Positions 1 to 5,631 of a stretch of 6,900 nt of DNA are shown here, one piece after another. The notes under the pieces were generated by a model that had not been told where the DNA came from, ran no database searches, and saw only the letters and a program-made list of their open reading frames with translations. Each line of letters starts with the position of its first letter. Positions within the stretch are counted from its first letter, which is position 1. This DNA is from Dehalococcoides mccartyi. GTDB lineage: Bacteria > Chloroflexota > Dehalococcoidia > UBA2979. Position numbers and translations under genes: made by a program. The DNA lies in contig CAMDAY010000120.1 of assembly GCA_945888895.1 (NCBI GenBank), forward strand, positions 1 to 6,900. Direction: 5' to 3'.

Positions 1-1
1 C

Positions 2-766
2 CGCAAGATCGGGATGATGCGCTTGTACGACGGCTCCGGCCGCGTGCGTGGCGTCACCGTGATCGAGCTGGGCCCGAACTACGTCACTCAAGTGCGCACG
101 CCCGACCGCGATGGGTACAGCGCTGTGCAGCTCGCGTTCTCAGGCAAGCGAAAGCGCCTGACCTCGCCCCAGCGCGGCCACCTTCGCGCGGCTGGTCTCG
201 AGCGCGAGACCCTGACTGCGCTCAAGGAGTACCGGGTGGATGACACCGCCGGGTACTCGCTGGGCCAGGTGCTGGACTGCGGCCAGTTCGAGCCGGGCAC
301 ATACGTCGACCTCACCTCGACCTCCAAGGGTCGTGGCTGGGCCGGCGGCGTGAAGCGCTGGAACTTCCGCGGCGGTCCCAAGACCCACGGGCAGTCCGAC
401 CGTCACCGTGCTCCCGGTTCGCTGGGCGCCGGCACGACGCCGGGGCGCGTGTACAAGGGTCAGAAGATGGCCGGCCACATGGGCGACGAGGTCGTGACCG
501 TCCTCAACTGCCTGGTGGTCGCCAGCGACCCGACGCGCAACCTGCTGTTCGTGCAGGGTTCTGTCCCGGGCGCTCGTACCGCGATCGTCAGCGTGCGCAA
601 CGCACGCCGACCCGCGCTGAAGGCGTACATCCCGCCCGTCTTCCCGACGACCGCCGAGATTGAAGAGGCCGTCGCGGAGACGGATCCGATCGAGGATGTC
701 GAGGCAATGATCGAACAGGACTCCGTCGCGACCGCTGAGGGCGATGAGAGCGAGGCCACGGAATGA
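2..766 (+). CDS. rplC: 50S ribosomal protein L3 (5' end outside window)
   Basis: L3 binds 23S rRNA early in large-subunit assembly and reaches towards the peptidyl transferase centre. The reading frame is already open at base 2 and reads RKIGMMRLYDG, which matches the family's N-terminal GKKIGMT motif. The real start therefore lies a few codons upstream, and the ATG at 14 is internal. Diagnostic segments follow: VTVIELGPNYVTQVRT, TSKGRGWAGGVKRWNFRGG, THGQSDRHRAPGS, TTPGRVYKGQKMAGHMG, and the usual end of the core, GSVPGARTAIVSVRNA. The visible part is about 254 residues, against a usual total near 210, because an acidic C-terminal tail follows the core (about 605-763). The position of E. coli Gln150, methylated there by PrmB, is Thr here (SLGAGTTPG). 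The stop overlaps the L4 start as ATGA. The identification is secure. Confidence 0.97.
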   Translation, partial: RKIGMMRLYDGSGRVRGVTVIELGPNYVTQVRTPDRDGYSAVQLAFSGKRKRLTSPQRGHLRAAGLERETLTALKEYRVDDTAGYSLGQVLDCGQFEPGTYVDLTSTSKGRGWAGGVKRWNFRGGPKTHGQSDRHRAPGSLGAGTTPGRVYKGQKMAGHMGDEVVTVLNCLVVASDPTRNLLFVQGSVPGARTAIVSVRNARRPALKAYIPPVFPTTAEIEEAVAETDPIEDVEAMIEQDSVATAEGDESEATE

Positions 767-1422
767 AGCTCCAGGTACTCGACGCCGCGGGGCAGGTCGC
801 TGAGACCATCGATGTAGACGACGCGGTGTTCGGCGTGGCGCCGAACGACGCGGTCGTGCACCAGACGCTGCTCGCTCAGCTCGCGTCCCGCCGCGCCGGC
901 CTCGCGAACACGCGCAGCCGTGGCGAAGTCGCCGGTTCGACGAAGAAAACGCGCCGCCAGAAGGGCCTGGGCATGTCTCGCCAGGGCGGCATCCGATCTC
1001 CTACGCACCGTGGTGGTGGCGTGGTCTTCGGGCCGTCGTCGCGCGACTACACGCAGAAGCTGCCGAAGCGCATGCGGCGCCTCGCGATCCGGTCCGTGCT
1101 CTCGTCCCGTGCCCTCGAAGAGCGCCTGAAGGTCGTCAGTGGCCTGGGCCTCGCGGGGCCGTCGACGAAGGCCGTGGTCGCGCTCCTCGAGGCGACGGGT
1201 GCGGGTCAGTCCGCACTCATCGTCACCGGTACGGCCGACCGCATCGCACTCAAGTCCGCGCGCAACGTGGACGGTGCGCGTGTCGTGCCGGCAGACACGC
1301 TGAACGTGGCCGACATGCTGGCACACAAGACGCTGGTCCTGACGGTGGACGCGGTCCGTCGCATCGAAGCCCTCTGGGGCGGCGAGCGCGCGGCCAGCCG
1401 CCGCAGCCCGGTGGAGGCCTAA
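763..1422 (+). CDS. rplD: 50S ribosomal protein L4
   Basis: L4 is a 23S rRNA-binding protein whose long loop lines the narrow part of the peptide exit tunnel. In E. coli it also represses the S10 operon, but that leader would lie upstream of this window. The 219-residue length is normal. The family loop spans about residues 55-95 (EVAGSTKKTRRQKGLG, then SRQGGIRSPTHRGGGVVFGP), followed by KRMRRLAIRSVLS and a C-terminal domain with NVADMLAHKTLVLTVDAV. The loop tip departs from the usual WRQKGTGRAR: residues 64-73 are RRQKGLGMSR. The ATG start overlaps the L3 stop by four bases, with GAGG at 752-755 as a weak ribosome-binding site seven bases before it. L23 follows after three bases. Confidence 0.97.
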   Translation: MKLQVLDAAGQVAETIDVDDAVFGVAPNDAVVHQTLLAQLASRRAGLANTRSRGEVAGSTKKTRRQKGLGMSRQGGIRSPTHRGGGVVFGPSSRDYTQKLPKRMRRLAIRSVLSSRALEERLKVVSGLGLAGPSTKAVVALLEATGAGQSALIVTGTADRIALKSARNVDGARVVPADTLNVADMLAHKTLVLTVDAVRRIEALWGGERAASRRSPVEA

Positions 1423-1425
1423 CCG

Positions 1426-1728
1426 ATGCCCAAGGAAATCCACCCGTACGAGGTACTGCGCCGTCCGATCGTGACGGAGAAGAGCACACTCCTGACCGGG
1501 CACCGGCAGTACGTGTTCGAGGTCGCCGTCGGCGCGAACAAGCCGCAGATCAAGGCCGCCGTCGAGATGGCGTTCAACGTCACCGTCGAGGCCGTGAACA
1601 CGACGATGGCGCACGGGCGACGTCGCAAGAACAAGTTCGGGAAGTCCGCGGGCGAGCCCCCGGTCTTTAAGAAGGCGATGGTTAAGGTCGCAGCCGGCCA
1701 GACCATCGAATTCTTCGAAGGCGTGTAG
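1426..1728 (+). CDS. rplW: 50S ribosomal protein L23
   Basis: L23 binds domain III of 23S rRNA at the tunnel exit, where trigger factor and the signal recognition particle dock. The 100-residue protein has the expected N-terminal block HPYEVLRRPIVTEKS, then YVFEVAVGANKPQIKAAVE, a basic loop (HGRRRKNKFG, residues 63-72) and a C-terminal strand (KKAMVKVAAGQTIEFFEGV). Glu18, the trigger-factor contact in E. coli L23, is present at the same number. The ATG at 1426 is preceded by GGAGG at 1413-1417 inside the end of rplD, with eight bases between, so translation is probably coupled to L4. Nothing about the protein is unusual. Confidence 0.97.
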   Translation: MPKEIHPYEVLRRPIVTEKSTLLTGHRQYVFEVAVGANKPQIKAAVEMAFNVTVEAVNTTMAHGRRRKNKFGKSAGEPPVFKKAMVKVAAGQTIEFFEGV

Positions 1729-1731
1729 GAG
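1727..1731 (+). promoter_or_regulatory. Ribosome-binding site of rplB
   Basis: AGGAG overlaps the rplW stop codon and sits seven bases before the rplB ATG at 1739. It supports that start. Confidence 0.8.
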
Positions 1732-1738
1732 ACACCAC

Positions 1739-2572
1739 ATGCCCATTCGAAAATTCAAGCCCACCTCGGACGGCCGCCGGAACGCGTCAGGCTTCACCTT
1801 CACGGAGCTGACGAAGAAGGAGCCGGAGAAGTCGCTGCTGGTCACGAAGACCCGCACGAGCGGTCGTGGCTGGGGCAAGATCTCGACTCGCCACCGCGGT
1901 GGTGGGGCGAAGCGCCGCATCCGCATCGTGGACTTCAAGCGCGACAAGCTCGGCGTGCCGGGCACGATCCGCGCGATCGAGTACGACCCGGGCCGCTCCG
2001 CTCGGCTCGCGCTCGTGTTCTACGCGGATGGTGACAAGCGCTACATCCTGGCGCCGGACGGCATCAAGGTGGGTGACGCGATCCTGAGCGCGAACGACGC
2101 GCCGGTCGCTCGAGGCAACTCGCTCCCGCTGTCGGCGCTGCCGACGGGCACCTCCGTGCACTGCGTGGAGATGATCCCCGGCCGCGGTGGCCAGCTCGGC
2201 CGTTCCGCCGGCAACGTCATCCAGCTGATGGCGAAGGACAACGGCTACGCGCTGTTGCGCCTCCCGTCGGGCGAGATGCGCCAGGTGCCGGAGGGCTGCC
2301 GTGCCACTGTCGGCTCCGTCGGCAACTCGGAGCACGCGCAGCTGTCGCTCGGCAAGGCGGGGCGCATTCGTCACCGCGGCCGGCGTCCGCAGGTGCGTGG
2401 TTCGGTCATGAACCCGGTCGACCACCCCCACGGTGGTGGTGAGGGCAAGACCTCGGTCGGTATGCCCGGGCCGAAGACGCCGTGGGGCAAGCCCGCGCTG
2501 GGCTTCCGCACACGTCACAACAAGTCCACGGACAAGTTCATCGTCCGGCGTCGCGGCAAGGGCCGCAGGTAA
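1739..2572 (+). CDS. rplB: 50S ribosomal protein L2
   Basis: L2 is one of the most conserved ribosomal proteins. It binds 23S rRNA, helps the subunits associate and is needed for peptidyl transferase activity. The 277-residue length is standard. Visible landmarks are MPIRKFKPTSDGRRNASG, the basic segment RHRGGGAKRRIRIVDFKRDK, the central RNA-binding domain (AIEYDPGRSARLALVFYADG, KRYILAPDGIKVGD, EMIPGRGGQLGRSAG) and the C-terminal MNPVDHPHGGGEGKT. Asp228 and His229 of that motif have the same numbers as in E. coli, where His229 is important for function. The end FIVRRRGKGRR is typical. The gene lies ten bases after rplW and nine before rpsS, with good Shine-Dalgarno sequences on both sides. 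Confidence 0.98.
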   Translation: MPIRKFKPTSDGRRNASGFTFTELTKKEPEKSLLVTKTRTSGRGWGKISTRHRGGGAKRRIRIVDFKRDKLGVPGTIRAIEYDPGRSARLALVFYADGDKRYILAPDGIKVGDAILSANDAPVARGNSLPLSALPTGTSVHCVEMIPGRGGQLGRSAGNVIQLMAKDNGYALLRLPSGEMRQVPEGCRATVGSVGNSEHAQLSLGKAGRIRHRGRRPQVRGSVMNPVDHPHGGGEGKTSVGMPGPKTPWGKPALGFRTRHNKSTDKFIVRRRGKGRR

Positions 2573-2577
2573 GGAGG
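2572..2577 (+). promoter_or_regulatory. Strong ribosome-binding site of rpsS
   Basis: AGGAGG, within TAAGGAGGGG, begins on the last base of the rplB stop and ends four bases before the rpsS ATG. It is the fullest match to the anti-Shine-Dalgarno sequence in the window. It suggests S19 can be initiated strongly and independently, not only by coupling. Confidence 0.85.
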
Positions 2578-2581
2578 GGCC

Positions 2582-2866
2582 ATGTCACGTTCTACGAAGA
2601 AGGGTCCCTTTGTTCACCCGAGCCTCCTGCAGAAGGTGCTTGCTATGCAGGGCGCCGATCGACGGGAGATCATCCGCACCTGGTCGCGCGCCAGCACGGT
2701 GATGCCGGAGATGGTCGGCATGACCATTGCGGTGCACGACGGCCGTCGCCACATCCCGGTGCTGTGTTCCGAGAACATGGTCGGCCACAAGCTCGGCGAG
2801 TTCTCGTTCACGCGGACGTTCCGCGGGCACAAGGGCCGCTCCGAGACGACTTCGAGGAAGCGCTAA
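2582..2866 (+). CDS. rpsS: 30S ribosomal protein S19
   Basis: S19 sits in the head of the small subunit with S13, near the A-site finger of the large subunit. The 94-residue product begins MSRSTKKGPFVHPSLLQKV and carries the conserved core RTWSRASTVMPEMVGMTI, AVHDGRRHIPVL and ENMVGHKLGEFSFTRTFRGH. It ends in the basic tail SETTSRKR. The length is at the upper end of the normal range. His12 replaces the more usual acidic residue in the FVDxxLL segment, a minor change. Its TAA stop shares one base with the rplV ATG (TAATG), so L22 translation is probably coupled to it. Confidence 0.97.
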   Translation: MSRSTKKGPFVHPSLLQKVLAMQGADRREIIRTWSRASTVMPEMVGMTIAVHDGRRHIPVLCSENMVGHKLGEFSFTRTFRGHKGRSETTSRKR

Positions 2867-3204
2867 TGGAAGTGCGTGCGCTCGCTAACGACCAGCCGGT
2901 CGCGCCCCGCAAGGTGCGGCTGGTGCTGGACATGGTCCGTGGCCGGACCGTGGACGAAGCCCTGTCGCTGCTGGAGTTCATGCCCCAGCCGTCGGCTCGC
3001 ATCGTCTGGAAGGTCATCAAGTCCGCTGCGGCCAATGCAGAGAACAACTTCGATCTCAACCCGGACGGGCTGAAGATCAAGAGCGCGATCGCCGGTGACG
3101 CGCGCACGCTGAAGCGATACCGCGCTCGCTCGCGGGGCCGCATGGCCCCCGTGCTGAAGCGGTACAGCCACATCACCGTGGTGGTTGAGGGAGACGAGTT
3201 CTAA
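2866..3204 (+). CDS. rplV: 50S ribosomal protein L22
   Basis: L22 contacts all 23S rRNA domains, and its beta-hairpin lines the exit tunnel opposite L4. The frame is open far upstream, but the family's N-terminus (MEVRALANDQPVAPRKVRLVL) begins at the ATG at 2866. This start gives a normal 112 residues and a TAATG overlap with rpsS, with AGGA at 2855-2858 as the ribosome-binding site. The segments VDEALSLLEFMP and VIKSAAANAENN are typical. The hairpin covers about residues 78-101 and ends in the conserved LKRYSHITVVV. Numbering matches E. coli L22: Lys83, Arg84, Arg88, Gly91 and Arg92 are kept, while E. coli positions 87, 89 and 93 (Pro, Ala, Ala) read Ala, Ser and Met. The stop overlaps rpsC by one base. 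Confidence 0.97.
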   Translation: MEVRALANDQPVAPRKVRLVLDMVRGRTVDEALSLLEFMPQPSARIVWKVIKSAAANAENNFDLNPDGLKIKSAIAGDARTLKRYRARSRGRMAPVLKRYSHITVVVEGDEF

Positions 3205-3872
3205 TGGGCCGCAAGGTACACCCCTACGGGTTCCGCGTCGGCGTCACCAAGGACTGGCAGTCCAAGTGGTTCGCTGACCAGCGCCACTATCCGGAGCTGG
3301 TTCTTGAGGACACGCGCCTGCGCAAGCTCATCATGAAGACGCTCCCGGACGCCGGCGTGTCAGGCGTGACGATCGACCGCAACGCGAACCAGGTCACCAT
3401 GACCGTGCACACGGCGAAGCCGGGCATTGTCATTGGCCGCGGTGGCGCGAACGCGGAGATGCTGCGTGGGCTGCTGCAGAGCTCCACGGAGCGCCGCATC
3501 CGCCTGAACATCGAGGAGATTCGCGTCCCGGAGCTGGACGCGTACCTCGTCGCTAAGTCCGTCGCCGATCAACTTGAGCGCCGCGTGGCCTTCCGCCGCG
3601 CGATGAAGCAGTCGGTGCTGCGCACCATGCAGCGTGGCGCCCTTGGGTGCCGCGTGAAGATCGGTGGCCGCCTGGGCGGTTCGGAGATGTCGCGCACGGA
3701 GCAGGAGATGCAGGGGCGCGTCCCGCTGCACACGCTGCGTGCCGACATCGACTTCGGACAGGCGGAGGCGCACACGACCTTCGGTCTGATCGGCGTGCGC
3801 TGCTGGATCTACAAGGGTGACATCACGCCGGATACCAATCCGCTCGTCGTGACTCACCTGGAGAGCGAGTAA
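3204..3872 (+). CDS. rpsC: 30S ribosomal protein S3
   Basis: S3 lies at the mRNA entry site of the small subunit and, with S4 and S5, helps unwind mRNA. The 222 residues begin MGRKVHPYGFRVGVTKDWQS. The type II KH domain follows (about 38-106) with its GxxG turn in VIGRGGANAEML (Gly78-Gly81). The C-terminal domain contains RRAMKQSVLRTMQRGALG, VKIGGRLGGSEMSRTE, GRVPLHTLRADIDFG and GVRCWIYKG. Arg131, Arg132 and Lys135 fall at the same numbers as the E. coli helicase residues. The segment after SRTE is QEMQGRV where many bacteria have WYREGRV. The protein stops shortly after the core and lacks the longer basic tail some phyla carry. Its TAATG overlap with rplV and the GGGAG at 3189-3193 support the start. 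Confidence 0.97.
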   Translation: MGRKVHPYGFRVGVTKDWQSKWFADQRHYPELVLEDTRLRKLIMKTLPDAGVSGVTIDRNANQVTMTVHTAKPGIVIGRGGANAEMLRGLLQSSTERRIRLNIEEIRVPELDAYLVAKSVADQLERRVAFRRAMKQSVLRTMQRGALGCRVKIGGRLGGSEMSRTEQEMQGRVPLHTLRADIDFGQAEAHTTFGLIGVRCWIYKGDITPDTNPLVVTHLESE

Positions 3873-3876
3873 CGCC

Positions 3877-4296
3877 ATGCTGATGCCGAAGCGGACGAAG
3901 TTCCGCAAGCAGTTCCGTGGCAAGCGTCGAGGTATGGCCAATTCGGGCAACTTCGTCGCGTTCGGCGAGTTCGGCCTGCAGGCGCAGACCACCGCGTGGG
4001 TGGACGCGCGCCAGATCGAGGCCGCCCGCCGCGCGATCACCGGCTCGCTGAAGCGTGGCGGTAAGGTGTGGATCCGCATCTTCCCGGACAAGCCGGTCAC
4101 CAAGAAGCCGGTCGAGGTCCGCATGGGCAAGGGCAAGGGCGCCACCGACCGCTGGGTCGCCGTGGTAAAGCGCGGTCGCGTGATGTTCGAGGTCGCGGGC
4201 GTGCCCGAGGCCGCGGCGCGCGAGGCGTTCCGCAAGGCGCACCACAAGCTGCCCGTCGACACCAAGGTGCTGATGCGCGAGGAGGTCTACTCGTGA
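3877..4296 (+). CDS. rplP: 50S ribosomal protein L16
   Basis: L16 organises the A-site tRNA region of the large subunit and joins late in assembly. The 139-residue protein starts MLMPKRTKFRKQFRGKRRGM, as expected for the family. It continues with FGEFGLQAQTTAWVDARQIE, AARRAITGSLKRGGKVWIRI, FPDKPVTKKPVEVRMGKGKG and VAVVKRGRVMFEVAGV. Arg82 aligns with E. coli Arg81, the residue hydroxylated there by YcfD; whether it is modified here cannot be told. The gene starts four bases after rpsC. Its last codons carry GAGGAGG, the ribosome-binding site for rpmC, and its TGA overlaps the rpmC start as GTGA. Confidence 0.97.
   Translation: MLMPKRTKFRKQFRGKRRGMANSGNFVAFGEFGLQAQTTAWVDARQIEAARRAITGSLKRGGKVWIRIFPDKPVTKKPVEVRMGKGKGATDRWVAVVKRGRVMFEVAGVPEAAAREAFRKAHHKLPVDTKVLMREEVYS
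4281..4285 (+). promoter_or_regulatory. Ribosome-binding site fixing the GTG start of rpmC
   Basis: GGAGG, within GAGGAGG, lies inside the end of rplP, seven bases before GTG at 4293. It makes that GTG a better start than the in-frame ATG at 4323, which has no comparable site. Confidence 0.75.
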
Positions 4297-4535
4297 GTGC
4301 TGAGACCGTCGCGCTGCGCGCCATGAACGACGCGGACCTGAAGAAGGAGCTGGACGAGGCGCACCAGGCGCTGTTCAACCTCCGGTTCCAGGCCGCGACG
4401 CGCCAGCTCACGAACACCGCCCAGATCGAGAAGGGCCGCCGCCGGATCGCGCGCATTCGCACGATGGTCCGCGAGCGCGCGATCCTTGCCGACCTGGACC
4501 GCGCCATCACCGCGATGGCCGGGAACGGGGAATAG
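4293..4535 (+). CDS. rpmC: 50S ribosomal protein L29
   Basis: L29 is a small helical-hairpin protein beside L23 at the tunnel exit. The frame is open well upstream inside rplP, so the start has to be chosen. GTG at 4293 overlaps the rplP stop as GTGA and has GGAGG seven bases upstream. It gives 80 residues, slightly above the usual 60-75. The ATG at 4323 would give about 70 residues but has no good ribosome-binding site. The core shows the family pattern: LRAMNDADLKKELDEAHQAL, then LFNLRFQAATRQLTNTAQIE, and KGRRRIARIRTMVRERAI. A short helical tail (DLDRAITAMAGNGE) follows. The S17 gene starts three bases after the stop. Identity is firm; the exact N-terminus is likely but unproven. Confidence 0.93.
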   Translation: MSAETVALRAMNDADLKKELDEAHQALFNLRFQAATRQLTNTAQIEKGRRRIARIRTMVRERAILADLDRAITAMAGNGE

Positions 4536-4538
4536 CGC

Positions 4539-4946
4539 ATGACCGAAGACACAGCCGCTTCGACTCGGGTCATCAACCGCAAGCCGCGCGTCGGCACGGT
4601 GGTATCCGACAAGAATGACAAGACGATCGTCGTGGAGATCGAGCGCGCCTCGCGCCACCGCATCTACCGCAAGGTCATCCGTCACACCAAGAAGTACCAC
4701 GTGCACGACGAGCACAACGTCGCGACGCTGGGCGACCTGGTGCGCATCGAAGAGTGCCGCCCGATGAGCCGGCTGAAGCGATGGATGCTGGTCGAGGTGC
4801 TCACCGAGCGCGCCGTCGCGGATGTCGCGCCTGAGAGCTTGGACGCCTCTCTGGTGCAGGAGATGCAGCGCAGCGCGTCGCACGCGCAAGACGCTGGCAC
4901 TTCCACGGCAGGCGCTGCTGCTGAAGGGGATCAGGCCAGCTCATGA
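4539..4946 (+). CDS. rpsQ: 30S ribosomal protein S17 with C-terminal extension
   Basis: S17 is a primary 16S rRNA-binding protein with an OB fold that helps start small-subunit assembly. The core, about residues 10-92, has RKPRVGTVVSDKNDKTIVV, the HRIYRKVIRHTKKYHVHDE loop, LGDLVRIEECRPMSRLKRW and MLVEVLTERAV. The whole protein is 135 residues, whereas S17 is usually 80-95. The excess is mostly a C-terminal tail of about 43 residues, rich in Ala, Ser, Asp and Glu and low in basic residues, probably disordered. Its final codons overlap the L14 start (ATGA) and contain an AAGGGGA ribosome-binding-like run at 4924-4930. No frameshift is needed, and the core shows no loss of family motifs. Confidence 0.95.
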   Translation: MTEDTAASTRVINRKPRVGTVVSDKNDKTIVVEIERASRHRIYRKVIRHTKKYHVHDEHNVATLGDLVRIEECRPMSRLKRWMLVEVLTERAVADVAPESLDASLVQEMQRSASHAQDAGTSTAGAAAEGDQASS

Positions 4947-5314
4947 TCCAGCAGGAATCGCGGCTGAAGGTCGCGGACAACTCGGGCGCGCGGGAGATCC
5001 TGTGCATCCGCGTCCTGGGTGGCACGCGCCGCCGGTACGCCGGTGTCGGCGACCTCATCGTCGCGACCGTGAAGGAAGCGCAGCCGAACGGCAACGTGAA
5101 GGCGGGCGACGTGGTGCGCGCGGTGATCGTGCGCACCTCGACGCCGGTGCAGCGCGCCGACGGTTCGGTGATCCGGTTCGACGAGAACGCCGCAGTGCTG
5201 GTCAACGACAAAGAGGGCAACCCGAGAGGGACACGCATCTTCGGCCCGGTCGCGCGCGAGCTGCGCGACCGCCGTTTCATGCGCATCATCTCGCTGGCGC
5301 CGGAGGTGCTTTAG
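4943..5314 (+). CDS. rplN: 50S ribosomal protein L14
   Basis: L14 binds 23S rRNA, forms an intersubunit bridge with 16S rRNA and is the contact point of the silencing factor RsfS. The 123-residue sequence is close to the family's 122. It begins MIQQESRLKVADNSGAREIL and contains IRVLGGTRRRYAGVGDLIVA, KAGDVVRAVIVRT and GSVIRFDENAAVLVND. It ends with PRGTRIFGPVARELR and FMRIISLAPEVL. In E. coli this gene opens the spc operon behind its own promoter. Here its ATG lies inside the end of rpsQ, so it appears to be co-transcribed and coupled with S17. The TAG stop shares a base with the GTG start of rplX. Confidence 0.98.
   Translation: MIQQESRLKVADNSGAREILCIRVLGGTRRRYAGVGDLIVATVKEAQPNGNVKAGDVVRAVIVRTSTPVQRADGSVIRFDENAAVLVNDKEGNPRGTRIFGPVARELRDRRFMRIISLAPEVL
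5302..5306 (+). promoter_or_regulatory. Ribosome-binding site fixing the GTG start of rplX
   Basis: GGAGG lies in the last codons of rplN, seven bases before GTG at 5314. It supports that GTG over any other start in the long open frame. Confidence 0.78.
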
Positions 5315-5631
5315 TGGCGGCGAAGATTCGCCGGAACGACCAGGTGCAGGTGCTCACTGGCAAGGACCGCGGTCGCCGCGGCCCGGTGCGCCAGATGGTC
5401 ACCGACAAGGACCGCGCGGTCGTCACCGGCATCAACATGATGAAGCGGCACCGCCGCAGCACGAACCCACAGCAGCCGGGCGGCATCATCGACCTCGAGG
5501 CGCCGATCGCGATCTCGAACCTGGCGGTGGTGTGCAAGTCGTGCGACAAGCCGGCACGCGTGGGCTTCCGCCTGCTCGAGGACGGCCGCAAGGTGCGCTA
5601 CTGCAAGCACTGCAACGAGGCGATTGACTAA
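5314..5631 (+). CDS. rplX: 50S ribosomal protein L24, zinc-ribbon form
   Basis: L24 is an assembly-initiating 23S rRNA-binding protein near the tunnel exit. The frame is open back through rplN, but the family N-terminus (AAKIRRNDQVQVLTGKDRGR) starts right after GTG at 5314. That codon overlaps the rplN stop as TAGTG and has GGAGG seven bases upstream. The result is 105 residues, the usual length. The KOW motif covers about residues 8-34. The middle segment GINMMKRHRRSTNPQQPGGI is typical. The C-terminal domain has two CxxC pairs, Cys74/Cys77 (CKSC) and Cys97/Cys100 (CKHC), spaced as in zinc-binding L24 forms. The TAA stop shares a base with the rplE ATG. Confidence 0.96.
   Translation: MAAKIRRNDQVQVLTGKDRGRRGPVRQMVTDKDRAVVTGINMMKRHRRSTNPQQPGGIIDLEAPIAISNLAVVCKSCDKPARVGFRLLEDGRKVRYCKHCNEAID

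Noticed and set aside
460..1965. A 501-codon open frame on the - strand across rplC, rplD, rplW and rplB
   Set aside because: It lies wholly antisense to four well-conserved ribosomal genes, has no recognisable domains and is Arg/His-rich, as expected of a shadow frame in GC-rich DNA.
2419..2442. Inverted CCACC/GGTGG sequence in rplB
   Set aside because: It encodes the conserved DHPHGGGE motif of L2, whose codons force this pattern in GC-rich DNA.
2482..2865. Open frame continuing upstream of L22 through rpsS and the end of rplB
   Set aside because: The L22 family N-terminus begins at 2866, and the upstream translation overlaps S19 with no resemblance to any L22 extension.
3360..4265. A 301-codon open frame on the - strand across rpsC and rplP
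   Set aside because: It is antisense to conserved genes with no family motif or supporting ribosome-binding site; GC-rich codon bias keeps stops rare in this frame.
4068..4292. Open frame continuing upstream of L29 through rplP
   Set aside because: It is an out-of-frame reading of L16; the GTG at 4293 has a GGAGG site and the usual L29 N-terminus follows.
4822..5313. Open frame continuing upstream of L24 through rplN
   Set aside because: The added residues are an out-of-frame reading of S17 and L14; L24 begins at GTG 5314 with a good ribosome-binding site.
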